A stretch of 5,829 nt of DNA from Candidatus Zhuqueibacterota bacterium. Its GTDB lineage: Bacteria; Zhuqueibacterota; QNDG01. The notes under the pieces are model-generated. The model did no database searches, was not told the DNA's origin, and saw only the letters and a program-made list of their open reading frames with translations. The DNA lies in NCBI GenBank assembly GCA_003645915.1, contig QNDG01000126.1, positions 1 through 5,829 on the forward strand, written 5' to 3'. The position numbers and the translations under genes were made by a program. How positions within the stretch are numbered: position 1 is the first letter of the stretch; each line of letters opens with the position of its first letter. Below, piece after piece: positions 1-5,829 of the stretch.

Positions 1-276
1 ATTCCCATATGCTGTAATTAAAATATTCACAGAATCCGGATATTTAGTCTTTATCTTTCTAAAAAACTCAAGTCCATCAATCCCTGGTAACTTATAATCA
101 CATATTATAATCTCGTATTTACCTTGTTCCAACTCTTTCAATGCTTCTTCAGCTGTTTCAAATGTCTTTAAATAACAATGTTCATTTTCAAAGATAATAC
201 TCATTGAATTTCTTATCCATTCGTCATCATCAATAAGCATTGTCTTCATATTTCTAATTTTATCATAAATTGTCAT
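1..276 (-). CDS. Response regulator, receiver domain (3' end beyond window)
   Basis: This is a partial gene: 92 codons read from an ATG at 276 to the window edge without a stop. The translation is a CheY-like receiver (REC) domain. An acidic cluster IDDDEW (residues 15-20) forms the metal-binding pocket, the phospho-acceptor is Asp60 in IIICDYKLPG, and the conserved switch Thr88 lies in ILITAYG. The conserved Lys and the last helix lie outside the window, so it cannot be said whether an output domain follows. From memory, the IDDDEWIR...SMSIIFE style resembles stand-alone single-domain regulators; that is inference. The ATG at 276 has a modest purine-rich upstream stretch (GAAGATTTAAGAAA). 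A second in-frame ATG (residue 10, at 249) would also leave a complete receiver and is a real alternative start. A sigma-54 promoter sits about 45 bp upstream, so the gene is probably transcribed separately from the kinase/regulator pair and under an NtrC-type activator. Confidence 0.9.
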   Translation of the reverse strand, partial: MTIYDKIRNMKTMLIDDDEWIRNSMSIIFENEHCYLKTFETAEEALKELEQGKYEIIICDYKLPGIDGLEFFRKIKTKYPDSVNILITAYGN

Positions 277-320
277 TTTCTTAAATCTTCATTAATTCAA
301 TGTTCAACAAAATTGAAGAA

Positions 321-336
321 AGCATATTCTGTGCCA
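321..336 (-). promoter_or_regulatory. Sigma-54 (-24/-12) promoter for the downstream response regulator
   Basis: Read on the minus strand the site is TGGCACagaatATGCT. It has the full TGGCAC -24 element, the invariant GG (335-334) and GC (323-322) separated by exactly 10 bases, and a -12 element ATGCT against the consensus TTGCW. A transcript would start near 310, giving a leader of about 35 nt before the ATG at 276. The neighbouring upstream gene encodes a sigma-54 activator, which supports the call. It is an inspection match, not a scored one. Confidence 0.8.
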
Positions 337-412
337 GGCTCAACAGATACCCATAACATCTTATTAATACTAATGTTACATCACCATAAAATTAATAAAC
401 GGTTTTACGAAT

Positions 413-442
413 TTTAGAAAAATTTAGAAATTAATTTAGAAA
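413..442 (-). repeat. Three phased TTTCTAAA repeats, candidate activator site
   Basis: TTTCTAAA (TTTAGAAA on the plus strand) occurs three times, at 413-420, 423-430 and 435-442. The starts are 10 and 12 bp apart, about one helical turn each. The cluster lies roughly 75-110 bp upstream of the sigma-54 promoter, within the range where NtrC-type activators bind. The surroundings are very AT-rich, so chance or a simple-sequence origin is possible. The role as an upstream activating sequence is inference. Confidence 0.35.
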
Positions 443-454
443 TTTTATAAAATT
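441..454. promoter_or_regulatory. Perfect 14-bp AT-only palindrome
   Basis: AATTTTATAAAATT equals its own reverse complement. It adjoins the TTTCTAAA repeats and lies a little over 100 bp upstream of the sigma-54 promoter. A dimeric activator could bind here, but an all-A/T palindrome of this size is weak evidence in such an AT-rich gap. Confidence 0.2.
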
Positions 455-455
455 A

Positions 456-485
456 TCAAAAATAGTGCGGCCATTAAAAACTATT
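456..485 (-). terminator. Possible weak terminator after the NtrC-type gene
   Basis: On the minus strand AATAGT (485-480) and ACTATT (466-461) can pair around a 13-nt loop, and the second arm runs into a short T tract (ACTATTTTTG). The left arm lies in the last codons of the regulator gene. The stem is only 6 bp and mostly A-T, so it would be a poor intrinsic terminator. Readthrough into the next regulator gene cannot be excluded. Confidence 0.2.
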
Positions 486-1862
486 GCGGATCTTTTTTAA
501 TTTGTATCTATAAGTATGATGATTCATATTGAGAAGTCTTGCAGCAGCGCTCTCATTACCTTTTGCTATCTCAAGTGCTTCCTCAATGTAATGTTTTTCT
601 ATTGAATTCTGAATTTGGGATAAGTCTATTCCCTTGGATGTCATTGCTGGTAATTCAAACCTCTCATCCCTCTTATTATTTTCATATAAAACATCCTCCT
701 GTATTCCCAAATCCTTAACAGATAACTCGGGACCTTTTCCAATTAAAACTGCTCTCTCTATCACATTCTTTAATTCACGAATATTACCTTCCCAATGATG
801 AGCTGTTAATAAATTACAGGCTTCCTTGGAAATACCATTAAAATATTTGTTGAATTTTTTTGAATACCTTTCAAGAAAATAATTTGCCAATTGTATGATA
901 TCTGATGTTCGTTCGTTTAAAGACGGAACTTTAACTGTGACAACGCCTAACCTGTAATACAGATCTTTCCTGAAAGCACCTCTCTCTATCATCTCTTCAA
1001 GATTTCTGTTTGTAGCAGATACAACTCTGGTTTTAACCTTGAATAATTTTGTTCCGCCGACTCTGTAAAATTCACCTTCTTCAAGGAATCTTAAAAGTTT
1101 AGCCTGAGCAGTCAGGCTGAGATCCCCTATTTCATCTAAAAATAAAGTCCCATTAGAAGCTTCTTCAATCAGTCCCTTCTTACCAGTTGATACAGCGCCT
1201 GTAAAAGCACCTTTCTCATAACCGAACAATTCACTCTCAATTAATTCTGCTGGAATTGAGGCGCAATTCATTGAAACTAATGAGCCCCGAAAATTTGGAC
1301 TCCTGTAGTGTATTGCCTTGGCAATTAATTCCTTACCTGTGCCTGTTTCTCCAAGAATTAATATTGGTGTATCAGGGCTTTTAGCAACTAATTTGATAAA
1401 TTCAATTAAATCCTGTACAACATTACTTTTGCCAACAAAGAAAGGTAAATTTTCTTTTAGATACTGTTCCTGCAGAACATATATTTCCTTTCTGAGTTTT
1501 ATTGATTGAAGGGAATTTTTTATCGTAAGCTCCAGTTTGTCCATATGAATAGGCTTTACAATATAATCATATGCACCTAATTTCATTGCAGAAACTACTG
1601 AATCTATGTCTTCGTACGCTGTAATCATTATAACTAATATTTCCGGATGCACTTCTTTTATCTTACGTAAAGCTTCTATACCATTCATTCCGGGAAGACC
1701 TATATCTAACAGAATCAAATCCGGTGGATCATTTTTCAATTCTTTAAAAATCGATTCTGCATTAGAAAACATTTTAACGTCATATTCTGTGCCTAAAACT
1801 GTAGCAATACCTTCACGTATAGTTTCTTCATCATCAACAATATATATACTATAATCAATCAT
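474..1862 (-). CDS. NtrC-family sigma-54-dependent response regulator
   Basis: This 462-residue protein has the classic three-domain bacterial enhancer-binding layout and a usual length. The receiver domain is residues 1-120: acidic pair Asp10/Asp11, phospho-acceptor Asp53 in LLDIGLPG, Thr81, Lys103. The AAA+ sigma-54 interaction domain is about 140-375: Walker A GETGTGKE at 171-178, the sigma-54-contacting loop GAFTGA at 218-223, Walker B GTLFLDEIG at 238-246, arginine-finger region FRKDLYYRLG at 297-306, and sensor II WEGNIREL at 357-364 (Glu where Pro is commoner). A Fis-type helix-turn-helix lies at about 425-459. All residues needed for ATP-driven open-complex formation are present, so it should activate sigma-54 RNA polymerase when phosphorylated. 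The ATG overlaps the kinase stop codon (ATGA) and follows an AGAGAG Shine-Dalgarno inside the kinase 3' end, pointing to translational coupling and a cognate pair. The family resembles AtoC/ZraR, but no specific ortholog is claimed. A likely target is the promoter at 321-336. Confidence 0.96.
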   Translation of the reverse strand: MIDYSIYIVDDEETIREGIATVLGTEYDVKMFSNAESIFKELKNDPPDLILLDIGLPGMNGIEALRKIKEVHPEILVIMITAYEDIDSVVSAMKLGAYDYIVKPIHMDKLELTIKNSLQSIKLRKEIYVLQEQYLKENLPFFVGKSNVVQDLIEFIKLVAKSPDTPILILGETGTGKELIAKAIHYRSPNFRGSLVSMNCASIPAELIESELFGYEKGAFTGAVSTGKKGLIEEASNGTLFLDEIGDLSLTAQAKLLRFLEEGEFYRVGGTKLFKVKTRVVSATNRNLEEMIERGAFRKDLYYRLGVVTVKVPSLNERTSDIIQLANYFLERYSKKFNKYFNGISKEACNLLTAHHWEGNIRELKNVIERAVLIGKGPELSVKDLGIQEDVLYENNKRDERFELPAMTSKGIDLSQIQNSIEKHYIEEALEIAKGNESAAARLLNMNHHTYRYKLKKIRNSF

Positions 1863-3751
1863 TTCTCATCTCTCTTTTTAAATGGTATCTCAATTATAAA
1901 CTCAGCACCGCCCCATTTACTTGTGGTTACATCCATAGTACCACCATGATCACTGATTATTCGGTGACATAAACTTAAACCTATTCCAGTATTACCATCT
2001 TTTGTAGAATAAAAGGGATCAAATATTTTTTCTTTAAGTTGAACAGGGACACCAGGGCCGGAATCTGCAACTCTTATAATAAAGCTATTTCCTGAAACAG
2101 ATGAAGAAATCTCTATTTTTTTTTCACCCTTAACTTCTTTCATCGCTTCAGCAGAATTTGTTATCAAATTAAGTATAACCTGTTCAATCAAAATTGGATC
2201 CGCATAACATTCGGGTAATTTACTATTCAAGGATTCAAGAATATTTATTCCAACTTTTCTTAATGTAACATTAGAAAGATTTATTGCTTCCCTTATAGGC
2301 TCATTAACATTTATTTTTATTAATTTTGGTTCTGTTGGTTTTGAAAAATCCATAACTCTTCTAATAACTGATTCAATTTTATCTGAAGCTGATTTCATTT
2401 GCTCAATTATTTTATTAATCGTTTCAGAATTATGTTTATCATTTATAATTTTACTCAAAGCATTTATATAGATATTTATTCCTGATAGAGGATTCCTGAT
2501 TTCATGCGCAATACCGGCAGTCACATGCCCCAATGATGCCATTTTATCTTTAATTCTTAATAAACTTTCCATATGTTTGGAACGGGTAACATCGATAATA
2601 TTCAACAACAATGCATCTTTGCCTCTATATTCCACAGTGCTAATACGGCAATACACCCATTTGATTTCAATTTTTTCTTCTGTAGGATAAAAACGAAAAT
2701 CAATATCAATACGTTTACTACCCCCTGATACCAGCCCTTTAAAATTCCTTCCAACTCTATCAACATCATCCGGATGAACATATTTCCAGGCCATCTTATT
2801 AAACATTTCAGGTAGCAATCTCGAGATTCTTTCCTGCTCAGAATTCATGTAAACAATTTGGCCACCTTGAATTATAACAATTCCTATCAAAGAATTTTCC
2901 ACCAAATCTCTAAAACTCGTTTCTTGTTCATGCAGTACAGTCTGCATCTGGACATACTCTGCAGCTTTACCAAGCCTTTCGGCAATCGTATCAATTAATG
3001 CTCTTTCTTCTTTAAGAAAAGGCCCTTCATCTATTTTGGGTTTTTCTTCCAAATAGCCAACTTCCAAAAAACCAATCTGTTCTGCATTGGCATATATCTC
3101 TTTCGTCATTTTCCAGTGAGTATCCCGGTAATTTTGAGTCTTAAATATTTTGTCATTCAGTACAATCTTAGCGCATGTTATCTCCGGATACTGCCATGCA
3201 CTTGGTATAAATTGTATTACACCTCCATAAATTTCATTAAGGGATATTCCCCTTTTTTCAATAAGACGAGATATTGCATAAAGGCATCTTAACTCTTTAA
3301 TCCTTTCCCCTAGCTTATTTTTACTTTCAATTAATGCTTCCTCAAGTTTTTTACGTTTACCTTGATTTTCAATTTTATATACACTAAATGCTATATCTTT
3401 CGCAACATTATTCAGTACTTTATTAAGATCATCATCAATTTGTTGATTTTTACTGAATTTTAATATTAAATACCCAAATTGATATTTTTCATAAGATATT
3501 TTATAAGAAACTAAAGAGTTATCATGACTGTCATGTGATAAATTATCAATATCTGTGTTATCATCTATCTTACTTATACGCGCCCAAGTAATCATACTAT
3601 CTTTCTCAAAAGTTTGGCAGACATCATTATACAATGCATCTCTATCAGTTTGATTAATTAAAATACGTTGAACATTATATATTGTGCCAAATATCCCATC
3701 TAATTTCAACTGAGTTTCTCCTCTCAGCTTTAGCTCTTTTCCAATAAACAT
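1859..3751 (-). CDS. Soluble GAF/PAS sensor histidine kinase
   Basis: This 630-residue protein autophosphorylates on His and should pass the phosphate to the NtrC-type regulator encoded immediately after it. In order it has: a divergent GAF-like segment (about 15-125); a coiled-coil linker (about 128-152); a second GAF-like sensor (about 153-265, with the AWQYPEITCAKI and EGPFLKEERALIDTIAERLG signatures seen in many kinases); a PAS domain (about 278-395, ending LLNIIDVTR); a HisKA helix pair with the H-box IAHEIRNPL and phospho-accepting His416; and a HATPase domain with N-box NLITNSAEAM (Asn532), G1 DSGPGVP (563-569), F-box IFDPFYS (576-582) and G2 GIGLSL (589-594). I see no signal peptide or membrane segment, so it probably senses a cytoplasmic cue; the ligand is unknown. 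The ATG at 3751 lacks a recognisable Shine-Dalgarno. A TTG at 3709 (residue 15) is preceded by AGAGGAG at good spacing and may be the true start. The stop TGA overlaps the next gene's ATG. Confidence 0.96.
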   Translation of the reverse strand: MFIGKELKLRGETQLKLDGIFGTIYNVQRILINQTDRDALYNDVCQTFEKDSMITWARISKIDDNTDIDNLSHDSHDNSLVSYKISYEKYQFGYLILKFSKNQQIDDDLNKVLNNVAKDIAFSVYKIENQGKRKKLEEALIESKNKLGERIKELRCLYAISRLIEKRGISLNEIYGGVIQFIPSAWQYPEITCAKIVLNDKIFKTQNYRDTHWKMTKEIYANAEQIGFLEVGYLEEKPKIDEGPFLKEERALIDTIAERLGKAAEYVQMQTVLHEQETSFRDLVENSLIGIVIIQGGQIVYMNSEQERISRLLPEMFNKMAWKYVHPDDVDRVGRNFKGLVSGGSKRIDIDFRFYPTEEKIEIKWVYCRISTVEYRGKDALLLNIIDVTRSKHMESLLRIKDKMASLGHVTAGIAHEIRNPLSGINIYINALSKIINDKHNSETINKIIEQMKSASDKIESVIRRVMDFSKPTEPKLIKINVNEPIREAINLSNVTLRKVGINILESLNSKLPECYADPILIEQVILNLITNSAEAMKEVKGEKKIEISSSVSGNSFIIRVADSGPGVPVQLKEKIFDPFYSTKDGNTGIGLSLCHRIISDHGGTMDVTTSKWGGAEFIIEIPFKKRDEK

Positions 3752-3829
3752 CAGTAATTTAAAAATTTTTTAAATAAAATAAAATGGATTTTAATTTATA
3801 GCGTTGATATAAATTCAGACTTGGGAAAA

Positions 3830-3858
3830 TTGGTTAAAAATAACCTCTTGCTTATATT
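3830..3858 (+). promoter_or_regulatory. Candidate sigma-70-type promoter for the secreted protein gene
   Basis: TTGGTT (3830-3835) and TATATT (3853-3858) are separated by exactly 17 bp, which would start a transcript near 3865 with a leader of about 100 nt. The -10 element matches the sigma-70 consensus at five of six positions, the -35 at three of six. Bacteroidetes-type promoters follow a different consensus (TAnnTTTG), and TATATTTT at 3853-3860 is close to that as well. It is only a candidate in an AT-rich background. Confidence 0.3.
3832..3845. promoter_or_regulatory. Inverted repeat GGTTA-AAAA-TAACC, possible operator
   Basis: This is a perfect 5-bp inverted repeat with a 4-base centre in the middle of the divergent intergenic region, overlapping the candidate -35 element of the plus-strand gene. 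Its position and symmetry suit a dimeric regulator. Arms this short can arise by chance, and no regulator is known from the window. Confidence 0.25.
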
Positions 3859-3864
3859 TTACCA
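3849..3864 (-). promoter_or_regulatory. Weak sigma-54-like site upstream of the kinase
   Basis: On the minus strand TGGTAAAATATAAGCA has GG and GC at the required 10-base spacing, but the rest matches TGGCACG-N4-TTGCA poorly (TGGTA and AAGCA). If functional it would imply autoactivation of the kinase/regulator operon. It is much weaker than the site at 321-336. Confidence 0.15.
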
Positions 3865-3965
3865 GAAAAAATAAATTTTTAAAATATTTTCTTGTTTTTC
3901 TGAAAATTAATATTCATTATAAGATATATGCTTACTTTTTTTATAATTGTCACTGGTGGGAACCA

Positions 3966-5561
3966 ATGAAAAATATGATTTATATTTTCGGACTTTTAGT
4001 TTTATTCTCAAATCTTTCTGCCCAACACACCAACATCCGTATAAGCAGCCCGGAATACAACACTCCGGAAGAAGTAACAATCGCAGTAAATCCTGCAAAT
4101 CCTTTAAACCTGGTTGCAGGTGCAAACATCAGGTTTTACTATTATTCTGAAGACGGAGGTTATACATGGAAAGAGGGATTTATGTCGTCAACATACAATG
4201 TTGCAGGAGACCCGTGCGTTATTTTTGATGCTCCTGGTAATGCATATTACGGCCATCTGTCAAACCCGGATAACGGTTCATGGCTTGACAGGATTGTTGT
4301 CCAGAAGTCAATCGACGGCGGTAAAACATGGAATACAGGTGTTGGCGTAGGACTGAATGGAGAAAAAGATCAGGATAAGGAATGGCTTATTGCTGATATG
4401 ACAAACTCTCCGTATAAGAACAATATTTACATGGCATGGACACAGTTTGACCATTACGGCAGCTCCGATCCTTCAGACAGCACCAGAATTTTATTTTCCA
4501 GATCAACAGATCAGGGAGATACGTGGTCTGATCCCGTAATAATAAGCGATCACAGCGGTAACTGCGAAGACAGTGACGAAACAGTTGAGGGTGCTGTCCC
4601 TGCAGTAGGTCCTGACGGAGAAGTATATATTTCATGGTCAGGTCCTCTTGGTATTATGTTTGACAGATCTTTTGACGGGGGACAAACATTTGGTAAGGAC
4701 ATTTTTGTTACGGATCAGCACGGAGGATGGGATATTCCCTCGGACTCATGGGGCATTTACAGATGTAACGGAATGCCGGTTACTGTATGCGATATAAGCA
4801 ATTCACCTTACAGAGGAACTATTTACATTCTCTGGTCTGATGACAGAAACGGAGATTACGATATTTTTGTCACAAAATCCACAGACAGAGGCTCCACATG
4901 GTCGGAACCTAAGAAAGTAAATGATGATAACAGTGGCAGAGTGCAGTTTTTCGGATGGATAACTGTTGATCCGGTCACAGGAGCTGTTTATGTAGTATTT
5001 TACGACAGAAGAGAAACAACAGGCAATGCAACAGATGTATATGTTGCAAAATCATATGATGGTTGTGAAACTTTTACAAATTTCAGAATAAGCGAATCAT
5101 CATTTGTTCCCGATTCCCGCAAATTGTTCGGCGATTATATTAACATTACAGCATACAACGGATATGTTCATCCAATATGGATGAGGCTTGACAGCCTGGA
5201 CCTGAGTGTTTGGACTGCAGTTATTTATGATACTTCAGCTGTGACTGGCATTAAGAAATCGTCCTCTTTGAAAAGCTTCAGACTTGAACAGAATTATCCC
5301 AACCCGTTTAACCCTGAAACTTATATCAGATATCAACTTGCAGAACATGCCAATATAAAAATCAGCATTTTCACCCTTCTGGGCAGAGAGATTAAAACCT
5401 TATTCACTGGTCAAAAAGAAGCAGGTTATCATACAATCCAATGGGACGGAACAGATAATTACGGCAAACCAGCAGCAAGCGGGCAGTACTTTTACAGACT
5501 TGTGGCAAAATCAGATAAAGACTACTTTGTTCAAGTGAAAAAGATGGTCTTGGTGCATTAA
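3966..5561 (+). CDS. Secreted BNR/Asp-box beta-propeller protein with T9SS sorting domain
   Basis: This 531-residue exported protein is of the sialidase-fold type. Residues 1-20 are a signal peptide (MKN, hydrophobic IYIFGLLVLF, then LSAQ as probable cleavage region). Six Asp-box motifs (SxDxGxTW/F) follow at 61-68, 115-122, 180-187, 235-242, 305-312 and 363-370, spaced 54-70 residues, as expected for a six-bladed beta-propeller. Residues about 436-531 are a type IX secretion C-terminal sorting domain: QNYPNPFNPETYIRYQL, a FlgD-like beta-sandwich, and the ending GQYFYRLV...KKMVLVH. The protein should cross the inner membrane by Sec and the outer membrane by T9SS, ending outside or on the surface. 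I see no N-terminal FRIP motif of true sialidases, so glycosidase activity is doubtful and ligand binding equally possible. The ATG follows GGTGGGAACCA and gives an intact signal peptide; no alternative start is better. G+C is visibly higher than in the signalling genes. It stands alone and divergent from them. Confidence 0.93.
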   Translation: MKNMIYIFGLLVLFSNLSAQHTNIRISSPEYNTPEEVTIAVNPANPLNLVAGANIRFYYYSEDGGYTWKEGFMSSTYNVAGDPCVIFDAPGNAYYGHLSNPDNGSWLDRIVVQKSIDGGKTWNTGVGVGLNGEKDQDKEWLIADMTNSPYKNNIYMAWTQFDHYGSSDPSDSTRILFSRSTDQGDTWSDPVIISDHSGNCEDSDETVEGAVPAVGPDGEVYISWSGPLGIMFDRSFDGGQTFGKDIFVTDQHGGWDIPSDSWGIYRCNGMPVTVCDISNSPYRGTIYILWSDDRNGDYDIFVTKSTDRGSTWSEPKKVNDDNSGRVQFFGWITVDPVTGAVYVVFYDRRETTGNATDVYVAKSYDGCETFTNFRISESSFVPDSRKLFGDYINITAYNGYVHPIWMRLDSLDLSVWTAVIYDTSAVTGIKKSSSLKSFRLEQNYPNPFNPETYIRYQLAEHANIKISIFTLLGREIKTLFTGQKEAGYHTIQWDGTDNYGKPAASGQYFYRLVAKSDKDYFVQVKKMVLVH

Positions 5562-5619
5562 ATATTTTATACTCAAAAGGATAAAGGATAAAACAAAAGA
5601 CAAAGATATAGGTATAAAG
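5562..5619. other. Purine-rich spacer after the secreted protein gene
   Basis: This short A/G-rich stretch has AGGATAA repeated twice in tandem (about 5578-5591). I see no ORF and no hairpin with a T tract, so there is no obvious intrinsic terminator directly after the gene. Confidence 0.5.
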
Positions 5620-5724
5620 GAATATGGGACAGGATTTTTGAAAGTTACGGTTAATTTGAGTCCCGATCCTCCTTCAGAAAAAAAATATGGTAATCAGAAT
5701 CGGGACAGCGTACAAATAAAAACA
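5620..5724. repeat. Tandem repeat unit 1 (about 105 bp)
   Basis: This is the first of two head-to-tail units. Its 5' third (ATTTTTGAAAGTTACGG then TTAATT) matches unit 2 imperfectly at an offset of 106 bp. Its last 34 bases (5691-5724, beginning TAATCAGAATCGGGAC) are identical to the last 34 bases of unit 2, at an offset of 105. Neither strand has a convincing ORF. The gradient from diverged 5' to identical 3' suggests selection on the 3' part or recent partial conversion. Confidence 0.85.
5660..5706. repeat. Hairpin in repeat unit 1
   Basis: GTCCCGAT (5660-5667) pairs with ATCGGGAC (5699-5706). After one C/A mismatch, C5669-G5697 and T5670-A5696 also pair, leaving a loop of about 25 nt. It is not followed by a T tract on either strand, so it is not a standard terminator. 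Confidence 0.75.
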
Positions 5725-5829
5725 GAGTATTATGATAGAACCTTTGAAAATTGCATTTAATTCAAGTCCCGATTTTCTTTAAGAAAAGACTATGATAATC
5801 AGAATCGGGACAGCGTACAAATAAAAACA
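5725..5829. repeat. Tandem repeat unit 2 (about 105 bp, reaches window edge)
   Basis: This is the second unit, matching unit 1 along its length: CCTTTGAAAATTGCAT, then TTAATT, GTCCCGAT, a variable loop, and the 34-bp identical end (5796-5829). The window ends exactly where the unit ends, so further copies may follow. Confidence 0.85.
5766..5811. repeat. Hairpin in repeat unit 2
   Basis: GTCCCGATT (5766-5774) pairs with AATCGGGAC (5803-5811). The stem continues with a T5775/G5802 wobble and T5776-A5801, giving 11 bp. The variable part contains a second palindrome, TTTTCTT-T-AAGAAAA (5773-5787), which competes for the inner bases of the left arm. Unit 1 has C-G where this unit has the U-G wobble, a change that keeps pairing in RNA. 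Confidence 0.75.

Larger units (their letters stand above)
3752..3965. other. Divergent AT-rich intergenic region
   Basis: This 214-bp stretch separates the kinase (minus) from the secreted protein (plus) and must hold promoters for both. It is strongly A/T rich with several homopolymer runs, and I see no RNA gene or ORF of substance in it. Candidate elements are listed separately; none is strong. Confidence 0.7.

Noticed and set aside
1318..1509. 63-codon plus-strand ORF
   Set aside because: It lies opposite the conserved AAA+ domain of the NtrC-type gene and its translation shows no domain or signal; it is a shadow ORF.
1606..1854. 82-codon plus-strand ORF
   Set aside because: It lies opposite the receiver domain of the NtrC-type gene; the real coding frame is unambiguous.
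3752..3965. Sigma-54 promoter for the secreted protein gene
   Set aside because: I checked plus-strand GG dinucleotides for a GC ten bases downstream and found none, so control of this gene by the adjacent activator is not supported.
3907..4125. 72-codon minus-strand ORF
   Set aside because: It overlaps the start of the secreted protein gene on the opposite strand, with a low-complexity composition and no recognisable motif.
3947..4350. Two plus-strand ORFs (3947-4150 and 4114-4350) in another frame
   Set aside because: Both lie out of frame over the signal peptide and first propeller blades of the 531-residue protein.
4387..4635. 82-codon minus-strand ORF
   Set aside because: It is antisense to Asp-box-containing coding sequence with no supporting features.
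5660..5811. Intrinsic terminators formed by the two GTCCCGAT hairpins
   Set aside because: The stems are good but loops are about 25 nt and neither strand has a T tract following the stem.
5620..5829. CRISPR array or integron attC array
   Set aside because: A CRISPR needs unrelated spacers, but the stretches between the identical segments are themselves homologous. The attC core GTTRRRY/RYYYAAC pair is not found at the unit boundaries.

Overview
The window looks like a piece of an AT-rich genome from the FCB superphylum, most likely Ignavibacteriota, Calditrichota or a related candidate phylum. The main clue is the C-terminus of the plus-strand gene: a type IX secretion (T9SS) sorting domain with the NYPNPFNP signature typical of these lineages. 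The sigma-54 enhancer-binding regulator fits this placement but does not prove it. No sequence here identifies a species.

Layout. Positions 1-3751 hold three signalling genes on the minus strand. In order of transcription they are: a soluble GAF/GAF/PAS sensor histidine kinase (3751-1859); an NtrC-type sigma-54 activator whose start codon overlaps the kinase stop as ATGA (1862-474); and, after a 197-bp gap, the N-terminal 92 residues of a second response regulator cut by the window edge (276-1). The gap contains a strong sigma-54 (-24/-12) promoter aimed at the second regulator, with AT-rich repeats 75-120 bp upstream of it. A 214-bp AT-rich divergent intergenic region (3752-3965) has only candidate promoter elements. 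The plus strand then carries a 531-residue secreted protein (3966-5561) with six Asp-box (BNR) repeats, i.e. a sialidase-fold beta-propeller, and the T9SS sorting domain. Downstream (5562-5829) there is no gene. Instead there are two tandem copies of a repeat of about 105 bp, each containing a GTCCCGAT/ATCGGGAC hairpin and a 34-bp segment identical in both copies. The array runs to the window edge.

How it may work together (inference). The kinase and the NtrC-type regulator form a cognate pair made from one transcript. When phosphorylated, the regulator would drive sigma-54 RNA polymerase at the promoter in front of the second regulator, making a two-tier cascade. Nothing visible ties the secreted propeller protein to this circuit: no good sigma-54 promoter precedes it, and it is clearly richer in G+C than the signalling genes.
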